Origin: Lachnospiraceae bacterium | GTDB taxonomy: Bacteria > Bacillota > Clostridia > Lachnospirales > Lachnospiraceae | Assembly: GCA_009774625.1 (NCBI GenBank) | Contig: VSOB01000001.1 | Coordinates: forward strand, 1 to 64,000 | Direction of reading: 5' to 3' | Length of the DNA stretch: 64,000 nucleotides | Shown here: piece after piece, positions 49,597 to 58,914 of the stretch | How positions within the stretch are numbered: the stretch's first letter is position 1 | Layout of the letters: the number at the start of each line of letters is the position of its first letter | Notes under the pieces: model-generated | The model's database searches: none | Seen by the model: only the letters and a program-made list of their open reading frames with translations | Told to the model about the DNA's origin: nothing | Translations under genes and position numbers: made by a program

Positions 49597-50769
49597 ATGA
49601 AAAAAAAGAAAATACTGGTCACCGCATCCACCTTCCCCCGCTGGGAACAGGATACGGAACCCCGATTTATTCTGGACTATTGCATTGGCCTGAGCCGCTT
49701 TTACGACGTTACGGTTCTGGTACCCGCCGCCACAGGTGCGGCAGAAAAGGAAACACTGGAAGGGATTTCCGTGATCCGTTACCATTATTTTCCTGTCCAT
49801 GCATGGGAAAGTCTCTGTTATCCCGGTGCGATCGTTCCCCGTATCAAAGAAAAGAAAATCCGGATTTTTCTGGTCCCCTTTCTGCTGCTGGCCCAGTACC
49901 GGAATCTGCGGAAATATGAAAAAGAGTTCGATCTGATCCACGCCCACTGGCTGATACCTCAGGGAATCCTGAGCGCTTTCTGCAAAAAGCCCTTTCTCGT
50001 AACCGGACACGGCGCAGATGTGGCGGAGCTGAACCAGGCGCCGTTTCGCCGCCTGAAACAACACTGTCTGAAAAAAGCCTCCGCGGTTACCGTAGTGTCA
50101 AAGCACCTCCAGCAGATTCTGGAGAAAACCTATCACTTTCAGAACGCTTCCATAATCCCCATGGGATGCAACACCGCATATTTCACTCCCGCCAACCGGA
50201 AAGAGGATTATTTTTCCCAGGGAGAGAAAAAAGTGGTGCTCTTCGTGGGCCGTCTGGCCGAAAAGAAAGGCACCGTCTACCTGATCCGGGCCATGCAATA
50301 TGTGGACGCCCTGCTGGTCATTGCCGGAAGCGGCCCGCTGGAAGCCTCCTGCAAAGCGCTGGTGAAAGAGCTGCATCTGGAACACAGAGTGCGCTTTCTT
50401 GGTCCCAAACCCCATACTCAGCTACGTTCGATCTATGCCTCTGCCGATTTCTTTGCCGCTCCCTCCGTCACCGCCAAAGGCGGCGATGTGGAAGGCTTCG
50501 GGCTGGTCATTCTGGAAGCAATGGCATCCGGACTGCCTGTGATCGCCAGTCAGTCCGGCGGCATTACCGACATCATCCGGGACGGTGAAAACGGGCTGCT
50601 GGCCCAGGAGCGCAATGAAAAGCAGTTGGCCGCTCTGATCAACCGTCTGATTTCCCAGCCCCGGCTTGCCCGCAAGCTGTCCCAGGCCTCTCTGGAAACG
50701 GCCGCCCGGTTTGACTATCACATCATAGCCGAAAAGTACCGGGATATGATAGAAAACATCTGCTTTTAG
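49597..50769 (+). CDS. GT4 family glycosyltransferase
   Basis: This 390-residue GT-B enzyme has an N-terminal domain (KKILVTASTFPRWEQDTEPR, HAHWLIPQG, VTGHGADV). The C-terminal nucleotide-sugar domain has FVGRLAEKKGTVYLI, VIAGSGPLE and GFGLVILEAMASGLPVIAS, with the retaining-enzyme E-x7-E pattern. AAGGAGG lies 10 bases before the ATG at 49597. It overlaps the end of the GT2 gene on the other strand by 4 bases. The product is probably a soluble or membrane-bound transferase for the second glycan. Donor sugar unknown. Confidence 0.92.
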   Translation: MKKKKILVTASTFPRWEQDTEPRFILDYCIGLSRFYDVTVLVPAATGAAEKETLEGISVIRYHYFPVHAWESLCYPGAIVPRIKEKKIRIFLVPFLLLAQYRNLRKYEKEFDLIHAHWLIPQGILSAFCKKPFLVTGHGADVAELNQAPFRRLKQHCLKKASAVTVVSKHLQQILEKTYHFQNASIIPMGCNTAYFTPANRKEDYFSQGEKKVVLFVGRLAEKKGTVYLIRAMQYVDALLVIAGSGPLEASCKALVKELHLEHRVRFLGPKPHTQLRSIYASADFFAAPSVTAKGGDVEGFGLVILEAMASGLPVIASQSGGITDIIRDGENGLLAQERNEKQLAALINRLISQPRLARKLSQASLETAARFDYHIIAEKYRDMIENICF

Positions 50770-51791
50770 TCAGATGTTTTTCTTTTGCTGTTCTGTTCCG
50801 TATTATTATCCCTGTTTTTACCCTGTTCTCCGGCTTCGTCCCGCTCCCGGAGGATATCATATTCCAGTCTCCGCAGATGATACTGGACATCCTCCAGTAT
50901 CTTCCGGTTGGCCGCGATCACATCCGCCTGCAGACCGATGATAAAGGTCATAAATCCCAGAATCATCAGGGTACATGCCAGAATCAATGACTGTATATGA
51001 CCGGATCCGCCGGTGGTAAAATAAAAGCCCAGAAAACGGATGCCGATGCCAAGGCCGATCAGGAAGGGCACCGCACCCACCAGCGTAAAGCAGAGCATGG
51101 GCTTGTACATCATAAACGCCCGCAGTATGGTCAGCATGGAACGCTTCACATAGGCTGCCATACTGGAAAACAGTCTGGAACTGCGCAGCTCCGGGTTGGT
51201 GCGGATGGGCACCGATGTAATCGCCATCCGGTTCCGGCCTGCCTGCACGATGGTTTCCAGCGTATAGGTGTATTCATTGATTACATTCATGTGCATGGCC
51301 GCATCTGCGCTATAAGCCCGAAAGCCGCTGGGCGCATCGGGAATGTCTGTTTTGGATGCTTTTCTGACAACAAAACTGCCCAAATGCTGCAGCTTTTTTT
51401 TCAGGGGCGAAAAATGTGCCGTATCGTCAATGGGACGCGCCCCGATCACCACCTCGGCCTCTCCGTCCAGAATAGGGCGGATCAGTTTTTCAATGTCCGC
51501 ACCGCAGTATTGATTGTCCGCATCTGTATTGACAATAATATCCGCCCCCTGACGCAGCGCCGCATCCAGTCCGGCCATAAACCCTCTGGCCAGCCCCTTG
51601 TTTCTCGGAAAGCTGACGATATGATGCACGCCCCATCTTCTCGCCACCTCCACTGTATTGTCCCGGCTGCCGTCATTGATAATCAGATATTCTATCTCAT
51701 CGATTCCGTCAATGTGCCGCGGCAGATCATTCAGGGCAATTTCCAGAGTTTCCGCCTCATTCAGGCAGGGTATCTGTATAATCAGTTTCAT
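50766..51791 (-). CDS. DPM1-like GT2 glycosyltransferase with two C-terminal membrane helices
   Basis: This 341-residue protein has a GT-A domain like dolichol-phosphate mannosyltransferase: LIIQIPCLNEAETLEIAL, YLIINDGSRDNT, and the metal motif IIVNTDADNQY. It also has APSGFRAYSADAAM. Two membrane helices near residues 235-290 and a basic coiled tail follow. Such enzymes load a sugar onto polyprenyl phosphate for GT-C-type transferases on the outer face. The last gene of the nine-gene operon, it follows a GT-C-like protein by 13 bases, which fits a donor-maker and user pair. Confidence 0.88.
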   Translation of the reverse strand: MKLIIQIPCLNEAETLEIALNDLPRHIDGIDEIEYLIINDGSRDNTVEVARRWGVHHIVSFPRNKGLARGFMAGLDAALRQGADIIVNTDADNQYCGADIEKLIRPILDGEAEVVIGARPIDDTAHFSPLKKKLQHLGSFVVRKASKTDIPDAPSGFRAYSADAAMHMNVINEYTYTLETIVQAGRNRMAITSVPIRTNPELRSSRLFSSMAAYVKRSMLTILRAFMMYKPMLCFTLVGAVPFLIGLGIGIRFLGFYFTTGGSGHIQSLILACTLMILGFMTFIIGLQADVIAANRKILEDVQYHLRRLEYDILRERDEAGEQGKNRDNNTEQNSKRKTSD

Positions 51792-51804
51792 TCCTATCCT
51801 CCTG

Positions 51805-53949
51805 TCAGCCGGTCAGGCTGATCTCATGCATGGACAGCTTCAGGCGATATTCCACATAGTTCAGCGGAATCGGTGTCAGCGGATTGGTAATATTGAAATA
51901 ATCCAGATGACTCAGATGATTCCAGTTGGTATACACTTTTTCTACACTTAGCGGAGCATCCTGCCAACTGCCGTCCTCTTCCATCTTTCGTTCCAGTTCC
52001 CCGTCATAATCCAGATAATATACATTCCGGTACTGCTTAAGAAGCCACTGTGCCTGCTCTCTCAGGTTTTCCTCCACATAATAGACATCACATCCGGTCA
52101 GCAGCTTGACCGGAAAGATAAATACGATCTGCTGTTCATCCGGTCCTACCAGAAACGCATCCTCACAAGTGATGTCCTCGCAGATGTCTCCCAGCACTTC
52201 CCACTCGCATCGTGTATGATCTTTCTGGGTGATCAGGCCCAGATCATAGGGGAGGAAGGAAAGAAGCGCCACGCCCAGGACGCAGAGGCTGATCTTCCCC
52301 CTACGATCCGCCTCTTCCAGCAGTATGCCTGCCAGCAGAAAGACCACCGGCAGAAAGATGGTTACATATCTGGCATAATAATAATAGAACAATACTTCCA
52401 GTCTCATAAACATGGAATAGGCAATCACACAATAGAAAAACAACAGGGACAGAGCCGACAGTCCGGGATTTTTCCATGCAGCGCGGGGCCGCAGCAGCAG
52501 ATACCCATAAAGAAAAGGAATCAGCAAAAGTCCGGTCATATAAATATAGGTGCTGATCTGCAGATATTGGCAGTACCTGAGATATTCTGCCCGGATGACT
52601 CCTTTGTATAGAAAAAACAAAGCGGAACCCATTAGCCCCAGGCGGACGCCCCAGCACAGGAGATTTCCCCACAGACGGTTTTGCCCCATTTTGTTTCTGA
52701 GCTCTGCGGCAAGCCGCTTTCCTCCACTGCTCATCAGAAACAGAGCCAGCACAGACAATACAACGCACAACGCTACGATCACTGCTTTGATATTATTTTC
52801 ATGGATCAGATTCCGGGTCAGTTTCCACAGAACACTGTAATTCCCATAGGAATAATAGGGCGCAATGGAAAAGGACCAGAAAGCGCTGAGCAGATATCCC
52901 CACAGCGTGACCAGAACGGAAATCAGCCAGCCCCGGTTACCGTCCAGAAGATACAGTACAAACAACGTAATGACCAATACAGGCATAAACACATAGATGC
53001 TGATATGGAAAAAGGCAAATACCACCAGCGGCAGACCGGCCAGATACGCAGAGCGGCCGCCCAGGGTCAGAAAATATAAAAAGACCCCAAAGATCACCGC
53101 CAGCCCCAGCTCTGTCAGCGAGGATTTGGAACCCCATACCACGATGGGACTAAAGGCGGCAAGCGCGGTCACAAGGCAGGACAGCTTTCGTCCCACACTC
53201 ATATTCTCTGTCAGAAAATACATCAGAAATATAAGGCACAGATACAACAGCGTCTGCACACCGATCATCCGGGGATACCCGAACAACAGCCCCCACAACG
53301 CCAGCAGCGCCGAATATGTGGGCAGACCATGTATGGTCCCCACGATTCTGTCAAAGTTTGCCGCATCCCTGTCCGTTTCCTCGATGACTCTGGGCAGATA
53401 GAGATTGTTCTGTCCATAGACAAAATCCAGATAGCTCTGCCGCGCCTCTGGCGTCTCAAGTCTGGTAAATTCCTCCATTTCCATATAATTGTGTGTATCA
53501 TATGCCATCAGGGCCAGTGCCTTTACCTGATAGGTACCCTGATCCTGCCCCATACTGTACAGTTCAAATTTTTCCCAGGTAAAAGGCAGCGCCAGCAGGC
53601 TGATTACCAGCGGAATCAGATACCTGCGCACATCACAGGATACTCTTATGTCCAGGCACTTTGCCAGGGCATTGAAACCTGCGCGGGTACCGGCGCCCTT
53701 CTCCATCCGCCCATATGCATGAAAAACCAGCCCTGCCGATACCAGGGCTTCCAGCCCGATGCACACAAGCAGCACCGGAATAAATTGAAACCTGTCTGCC
53801 CAGAAAAAGCCTGCGCTGACCACCGTATACAGAAAGAAAAAACCGCACAGTGTAAACACTGCCAGCCTGGTCAGCCCGATGCCCGGCACCGCCTTCTGTA
53901 TCAGATAGGCCCATAGAAACAGGCTGAGGATACACAAGAAAAGAATCAT
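51805..53949 (-). CDS. Polytopic GT-C-like membrane protein
   Basis: This 714-residue protein has about 13 predicted membrane helices and a C-terminal soluble domain of about 140 residues. After the third or fourth helix the outer loop contains SMGQDQGTYQVKALALM, an acidic loop comparable with the catalytic Asp/Glu loop of GT-C transferases, then NNLYLPRVIEETDRD. I do not recognise a named family. ATG 53949 has GGGAGG 6 bases upstream and is preferred to a GTG six codons earlier. It is followed by a DPM1-like GT2 gene, so a polyprenyl-phosphate-sugar-dependent transferase is the best guess. Confidence 0.75.
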   Translation of the reverse strand: MILFLCILSLFLWAYLIQKAVPGIGLTRLAVFTLCGFFFLYTVVSAGFFWADRFQFIPVLLVCIGLEALVSAGLVFHAYGRMEKGAGTRAGFNALAKCLDIRVSCDVRRYLIPLVISLLALPFTWEKFELYSMGQDQGTYQVKALALMAYDTHNYMEMEEFTRLETPEARQSYLDFVYGQNNLYLPRVIEETDRDAANFDRIVGTIHGLPTYSALLALWGLLFGYPRMIGVQTLLYLCLIFLMYFLTENMSVGRKLSCLVTALAAFSPIVVWGSKSSLTELGLAVIFGVFLYFLTLGGRSAYLAGLPLVVFAFFHISIYVFMPVLVITLFVLYLLDGNRGWLISVLVTLWGYLLSAFWSFSIAPYYSYGNYSVLWKLTRNLIHENNIKAVIVALCVVLSVLALFLMSSGGKRLAAELRNKMGQNRLWGNLLCWGVRLGLMGSALFFLYKGVIRAEYLRYCQYLQISTYIYMTGLLLIPFLYGYLLLRPRAAWKNPGLSALSLLFFYCVIAYSMFMRLEVLFYYYYARYVTIFLPVVFLLAGILLEEADRRGKISLCVLGVALLSFLPYDLGLITQKDHTRCEWEVLGDICEDITCEDAFLVGPDEQQIVFIFPVKLLTGCDVYYVEENLREQAQWLLKQYRNVYYLDYDGELERKMEEDGSWQDAPLSVEKVYTNWNHLSHLDYFNITNPLTPIPLNYVEYRLKLSMHEISLTG

Positions 53950-53963
53950 ATTCTGCCTCCCAA

Positions 53964-55958
53964 TCACTCTCCGGCAATCAGTATACTGCCGTCTGTATCG
54001 CTCCGATACTCCGCCACAAAATACAGATCACTGCCGTCATAAGGCGTTCCGAACGCATACGGCTCCTTCGTATATCCGTTGAGCCATCTGACAAAGGTAT
54101 AGCCTTCCTTTTCCGGCGCCAGCGGCACCTCCAGCACATCTCCCACCAGTCCTTCCACATAGGAAATATACAGATCACCGTCCCCGCCGTCCAGATATAC
54201 CTTTTTCGATTCTCTGCCCTCTACCCAGAGTCCGGTCAGATAGCCTTCTCTGAGTCGGATAAAATCTGTCAGCTCCCGGATACTTTCCTGATAATCCGCC
54301 GCTCTGCCGTCAGGATCCGTCCCTTTATTGCGCCCCCACCTGACACCGTCCATCATCGCACTGGGCGCAAGCTCCCTGGCCAGGGCATCCACGCCACCCT
54401 CTTCCAGTCCCTGCAGGATCGGGAGAAAAACCGCTTCATAGGTCTGCTCCGTCTCTTTTCTGAACTCTTCCTTCTCATACATATGATACCAGATGGAAAA
54501 CGGGTCCATCGGAAGTGCGGCAAACAGGCCGTAGGGACTGACGCTGCTGATATAATGCTGATTGGTCCGTGGATTCATAATCGGATTGCCCAGACTCATA
54601 TCATAGTCCCAGACCGGCCCCGCATACAGTTTTTCATCCGCAGCATCCATATCCTTATAAAAATACTGGCTGGTGGAGGATGCGTCATAATTGCGCACAA
54701 TCTCCTCCACCAGATACTTTTTCACAAAGCTCTCCAGATCGATGTATGCCGTATATTTAAGTCCGGTACCCGGATTCACTCCGTCTTCGGCATACAGGGC
54801 ATCTTCAAACGTCTGCCAGAGGCCGGCGATGTACTCCGCCTGGGCATAATCCGCATATTTTGGACGTTTTATAGTAACAGGCTGCCCTCCTCTGGTAATA
54901 AAAAAACTGGCGCTGGCATAGATACGGGAGGGCCGCTCAATTTCCAGCAGATAACCGCCGGTAATATCCTCTGTCCCTGTCTGCGTCTCATATCCCCGCA
55001 GGCTGATGCCGTTTTCCAGAAACCGCACCCCATACTGCTCAGGCTCCTCTCTGACCGCATCTGCCCCTCCTGCCGGATCTGCCTCTTCCTCCGTCGGCTC
55101 ATACAGAGTATATTCTTCCAGATTGCGGATATCCACTCTGCCCGGCCCGATCTCCACCTTTTCACAGAGCTGATAGCATCCTTCGTAAGACCCGTTGAGA
55201 TACAAATCCACAAATCCGCTCTCCGGGGAATAGGGCATCCCCGCCTGCGCCGCCATATCATAGGTAATCTTATTACGCAGCAGCGTTTTATCCGACCAGT
55301 TACTGAGCAGATTCCATTTGACGGCCCCTCCCATACCGAGAAAGTCCGTAGCCTGATGCATCGTCATCTGATATGGCTTTTTCACCCAGTCGGCGGAAGT
55401 ATTGCCTCTGACCCGCAGCCCCTCTATCTTTGCTTCTGTTTCCGCATATCCTTCCGGGTTTACAAGCATGGCCTGCGCCCCATACTGCTGCTCATAAGGC
55501 TCCTTTCCCAGACTTTCCAGCTTTTCCTCTTCCATTTCAATAAACAGTGCCGGTACATTACGGGAAGCCATCACTTCCAGCAAGTAGGTTTCCCCATCCG
55601 CCTCCAATGTGTGCAGTCCCACACACACCTGCATCCTGCCGCCGGACAGGACCGCACCGTCCAGTGACATCCTGCCGCCTCCGCCGGCCCACAGCTTCAG
55701 CTTATCTTCCTCCCGCCAGAAAGACGGCAGAAACAGATAGTATTTTTGTTCATTTTCATTCCACCATAAGCGGATTATCTTATGCCTGTAATGGGAAAGG
55801 GGCACCGATACATAGATTTCCCCGTCCTCTTCCTTCCACTGCCTCACGCCTGGTGCGCCGGTTTCTCCTACCGCCCGTTCTCCGTAAACCGACACCCCCA
55901 GACAAAGCAGCAATGCGGAAAGCATAAGCATCGCATAACGACGCCTTCTTTTTTTCAT
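53964..55958 (-). CDS. CotH kinase family protein
   Basis: This 664-residue secreted or membrane-anchored protein begins with an Arg/Lys-rich signal sequence. An N-terminal beta domain is followed by the CotH kinase domain: GLRVRGNTSADWVKKPYQM, WNLLSNWSDKTLLRNKIT, YEGCYQLCEKVEI and the metal-binding-type GPVWDYDMSLGN. CotH is an atypical kinase that phosphorylates spore coat proteins, but non-sporulation homologues are common in Clostridia, often near VTC and DUF4956 genes. The C-terminus has a repeat-like segment (EGYTFVRWLNGYTKEPY). It sits between an epimerase and a GT-C-like gene; the target is unknown. Confidence 0.88.
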   Translation of the reverse strand: MKKRRRRYAMLMLSALLLCLGVSVYGERAVGETGAPGVRQWKEEDGEIYVSVPLSHYRHKIIRLWWNENEQKYYLFLPSFWREEDKLKLWAGGGGRMSLDGAVLSGGRMQVCVGLHTLEADGETYLLEVMASRNVPALFIEMEEEKLESLGKEPYEQQYGAQAMLVNPEGYAETEAKIEGLRVRGNTSADWVKKPYQMTMHQATDFLGMGGAVKWNLLSNWSDKTLLRNKITYDMAAQAGMPYSPESGFVDLYLNGSYEGCYQLCEKVEIGPGRVDIRNLEEYTLYEPTEEEADPAGGADAVREEPEQYGVRFLENGISLRGYETQTGTEDITGGYLLEIERPSRIYASASFFITRGGQPVTIKRPKYADYAQAEYIAGLWQTFEDALYAEDGVNPGTGLKYTAYIDLESFVKKYLVEEIVRNYDASSTSQYFYKDMDAADEKLYAGPVWDYDMSLGNPIMNPRTNQHYISSVSPYGLFAALPMDPFSIWYHMYEKEEFRKETEQTYEAVFLPILQGLEEGGVDALARELAPSAMMDGVRWGRNKGTDPDGRAADYQESIRELTDFIRLREGYLTGLWVEGRESKKVYLDGGDGDLYISYVEGLVGDVLEVPLAPEKEGYTFVRWLNGYTKEPYAFGTPYDGSDLYFVAEYRSDTDGSILIAGE

Positions 55959-56966
55959 TTATTTATCCTGCCCACAGCCATAATAGTCCCGGAACCATTC
56001 CACAAATGCAGACAGCCCTTCTTCGATGGTGGTATCCGGACGAAATCCGAAATCCTTCATCAGCTCCGATACATCCGCATAAGTCTGATACACATCTCCC
56101 GGCTGCATGGGATAATACTCTTTCACGGCCTCTCTGCCCAGGCACTGTTCCAGCGCGGCAATAAAATCCATCAGCTTCACCGGCTTGTTATTGCCAATGT
56201 TATAAATCTTATAAGCCACTCCCTTTTCATTTTTCCGGGGCGGATTGCACAGAATATTGTATACCCCGTCCACAATATCATCAATATATGTGAAATCCCG
56301 CATCATATCTCCGTTGTTGTAGATCTGAATCGGTTCGCCGTTCATAATTTTCTTTGCGAATTTAAAATATGCCATATCCGGTCTGCCCATAGGCCCGTAC
56401 ACAGTAAAAAACCGCAGACCGGTCACCGGATAATCATACAGCTTGCTGTAAGCATGGGCCATCAGCTCATTGGATTTCTTCGTTGCCGCATACAGACTCA
56501 CCGGGCCGTCCACCTTGTCATCCACAGAAAACGGCACCTTTTCGTTGCCGCCGTAAACGGAACTGGAGGAAGCAAACACCAGATGCCAGATCCCATACTT
56601 TCTGCATGCCTCCAGAATATTGAAAAATCCCACCAGATTGGAAGATACATAGGCGTCCGGATTGTCAATGCTGTAGCGGACTCCTGCCTGAGCGCCCAGA
56701 TTGACAGCCACCTGCGGCCTGAATGTTTCAAAAACGGAGAAAACCGCCGCCTGATCCGCCAGATCTCCCTTCACAAATGTATAGCCGGAATAGCCCCGCA
56801 GAATCTCCAGCCTGGCTTCTTTCAGCGATACTTCATAATAATCATTCAGATTGTCAAAGCCAATGACTTTCGCGCCTTCCTCCAGCAGCCGCCTGGACAG
56901 ATGAAACCCGATAAAGCCTGCCCCGCCTGTAATCAGATATACCTTAGATGCATCAAATTCCTTCAT
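55959..56966 (-). CDS. NAD-dependent nucleotide-sugar epimerase, UDP-glucuronate 4-epimerase-like
   Basis: This 335-residue short-chain dehydrogenase-type protein has the Rossmann motif ITGGAGFIGFHLSRRL and the block FDNLNDYYEVSLKEARL, typical of UDP-glucuronate 4-epimerases. FASSSSVYGGN, the catalytic YAATKKSNE (YxxxK) and RFFTVYGPMGRPDMA are also present. AGGAGG lies 6 bases before the ATG. The start overlaps the upstream membrane-protein gene by 14 bases. The likely product, UDP-galacturonate, would bring acidic sugar into the second glycan. Substrate choice is inferred from similarity. Confidence 0.9.
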   Translation of the reverse strand: MKEFDASKVYLITGGAGFIGFHLSRRLLEEGAKVIGFDNLNDYYEVSLKEARLEILRGYSGYTFVKGDLADQAAVFSVFETFRPQVAVNLGAQAGVRYSIDNPDAYVSSNLVGFFNILEACRKYGIWHLVFASSSSVYGGNEKVPFSVDDKVDGPVSLYAATKKSNELMAHAYSKLYDYPVTGLRFFTVYGPMGRPDMAYFKFAKKIMNGEPIQIYNNGDMMRDFTYIDDIVDGVYNILCNPPRKNEKGVAYKIYNIGNNKPVKLMDFIAALEQCLGREAVKEYYPMQPGDVYQTYADVSELMKDFGFRPDTTIEEGLSAFVEWFRDYYGCGQDK

Positions 56967-57825
56967 TTTGGTCCTCCTGTTTCCCTGTATACAGATAATT
57001 TTCCACCCTGCCCGAATCTGTCAGGGACTCATATTCTTTCTTTTTTTCCTCTGCAAATTCTGCTCTGTCGTAAATATAAATGTCATAATTCTCTATAGTT
57101 GTCAGGTAACTGAACTCATATTTCCCAATGGGCTTACTGCCTGCAATAGGCGTTCCCGCCCGAAGCACAATATATTCCACGCCCTGCTGCTTGGCATAAT
57201 CGGTAATGGCATAAGACCGGACCGGATTGGCTTCCATCGCTTCGTACAGCGGATTGTTGCTCCATCCGTCCACCAGAGCGTCCCGGCCATATGCCAGTTG
57301 GATACTGGCATCATACTGACGGATAAACTGCAGCATTTCCCCCGGCACCACCGCTTTCACATCCCGGCCCTCCACATGCATCACATCCGCTGCCGCGATC
57401 ACCGACTGGGGCAGATGATACAGGTTTTCCGCTTTTGTCACCATCGGATTTCGGTAGACCAGACTGCCGCTCTGCATCAGCAGCAAAGCAAATACCGTAC
57501 TGATCACGATCCGCTTTCTCCTTGTCTCAATCTTGCTGACCGCTCTTGCCAGCGCATAGGATACCGTCATCCCCATAGGGACCAGCCAGAGCAGTCTGTA
57601 GTAAACCTGAGAATCCAGAAAAAAATGCATGGCGGCATAGGCAAACAGCGGAAAGAAAAACAACGCCAGAATCCCCGCCGTCAGATGCACAAACAGCATC
57701 TTGATCTCCTTTTTTTCTTCTGTAACCCAAAGATACAAAATGGCCGCGGCCACGATCACCGTCATGGTGCTGTCGCCGCCATAGTCCTGATAAATGGTAA
57801 GGGTCGTTCTGATGATCTCTCCCAT
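56953..57825 (-). CDS. Membrane protein of unknown function
   Basis: This 290-residue protein has about four membrane helices in the first 130 residues (including TVIVAAAILYLWV and AGILALFFFPLFAYAAM) and a soluble outer domain that ends in a charged tail. ATG 57825 has AAAGGA 5 bases upstream. It looks like the second half of a GT-C-type polytopic protein, and the gene before it (57876-58913) looks like the first half, but each has its own ribosome binding site and they are in different frames. Either they form a split two-subunit protein or an old frameshift separated them. Confidence 0.7.
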   Translation of the reverse strand: MGEIIRTTLTIYQDYGGDSTMTVIVAAAILYLWVTEEKKEIKMLFVHLTAGILALFFFPLFAYAAMHFFLDSQVYYRLLWLVPMGMTVSYALARAVSKIETRRKRIVISTVFALLLMQSGSLVYRNPMVTKAENLYHLPQSVIAAADVMHVEGRDVKAVVPGEMLQFIRQYDASIQLAYGRDALVDGWSNNPLYEAMEANPVRSYAITDYAKQQGVEYIVLRAGTPIAGSKPIGKYEFSYLTTIENYDIYIYDRAEFAEEKKKEYESLTDSGRVENYLYTGKQEDQNEGI

Positions 57826-57875
57826 GAAATTCCTTTCTCCTTTTCCCCTTCTTTCCACCGGATGCTACTCTGGCT

Positions 57876-58913
57876 CTATTGCAGGAACAGATACAGCAGA
57901 CCGAAAAAAATACAGGGTAAAAGACAGGCCGCCGTCTGAAAAACCAGCAGGATTCTCTTTTTTTCTATGGCCATCAGAATGGAAGCCAGCCCCAGCAGAA
58001 TCGGTACTGTAAAGATACCCGTACTGGTGGTAAAAGTGGTACACAACACGATAATAAAGAGCATTCCCCATTCTCCCACATCCATCTCATCTTTGGCCAT
58101 AAACAAAAGCCAGAGAAACAGGGTGGGAATCATCAGGTTCGGGAACATGGCCTTGCCCTGCCAGGTTCTGGTATAGGCAAAGCTCTCTGCCGTATAGATG
58201 GAAACATTGCCGAACAGATACCACAGATTCACGAACAGCAGGAACAGCCACTTACTCTTTCTCTGCAGCGGAAACAACTGATTTCCCGCCTGTACATAAA
58301 TACAGAACATCAGCGCCAGAAACAATATGCTGATATAGCTGTGACAGATGATCGTCACATGAATGCCTGTCACTTCCGAAAGCCATGCCATAAAGATCGG
58401 CTCTGTGGAAAGCGCATGCCGGATGTCCAGCGGACCGTCCGCACCATAATAAGGAGTAAACCGATACATGGTGTCCGTATGCTGGCTGGTCAGCGAGGTG
58501 GCAACAAAAAAAGAGTCATCCCCGTCCAGATACTGCATATGAAACGCAAAGAAAAGCTGTACACCGATCAGAAGCAGCACAATGGCCATAATCGGAATCT
58601 GCTCCTTTTCCGGCCTGTGCTCTCTGATCTTGCGCAGACAGGCAGGAATACTGCCATGCCCCAACAGCAGAAACACCACTGCCAGAATACCGATCACGAT
58701 CGTATAGCTCTGCACCGCCAGCATAAAAGAGGCTTCCAGCACAATAAACGGGACTGCCAGAAGCTGAAATACGGCAAACATCATCATCCATCCAGACAGC
58801 CAGATCATTCCCAGGGACCGATGTTCATCTTTCATATAGCGAACCGGCAGAAGCCCCATACAAAAAGGCAGAATCCATGTACAGACTGCCAGAAGTCCCA
58901 AATGTAACCACAT
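57876..58913 (-). CDS. Polytopic membrane protein, DUF6077-like
   Basis: This 345-residue protein has about ten membrane helices. The outer loop with MQYLDGDDSFFVATSLTS has an acidic pair that may be a GT-C-type catalytic loop, and LSTEPIFMAWLSEVTGIHV follows. I think it resembles DUF6077, but this is from memory and not certain. ATG 58913 has GGAGG 8 bases upstream and lies 1 base after the stop of the SGNH gene. The product ends with a hydrophobic helix, which suggests it could continue in the next gene's protein. Confidence 0.7.
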   Translation of the reverse strand: MWLHLGLLAVCTWILPFCMGLLPVRYMKDEHRSLGMIWLSGWMMMFAVFQLLAVPFIVLEASFMLAVQSYTIVIGILAVVFLLLGHGSIPACLRKIREHRPEKEQIPIMAIVLLLIGVQLFFAFHMQYLDGDDSFFVATSLTSQHTDTMYRFTPYYGADGPLDIRHALSTEPIFMAWLSEVTGIHVTIICHSYISILFLALMFCIYVQAGNQLFPLQRKSKWLFLLFVNLWYLFGNVSIYTAESFAYTRTWQGKAMFPNLMIPTLFLWLLFMAKDEMDVGEWGMLFIIVLCTTFTTSTGIFTVPILLGLASILMAIEKKRILLVFQTAACLLPCIFFGLLYLFLQ

Positions 58914-58914
58914 C

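Noticed and set aside
49498..50064. 189-codon N-terminal extension of the flippase
   Set aside because: It is antisense to the GT4 gene, is Cys/Phe/Gln-rich and unlike membrane-protein sequence, while ATG 49497 fits the family start and has a binding site.
54483..55667. Plus-strand frame of 394 codons over the CotH gene
   Set aside because: It is antisense to a gene with clear CotH motifs and has no binding site or family features.
57826..57876. Recent frameshift joining the two DUF6077-like genes
   Set aside because: The second gene has its own ribosome binding site and ATG, and the gap has no simple-sequence run that would explain a sequencing error, so both are listed as genes.
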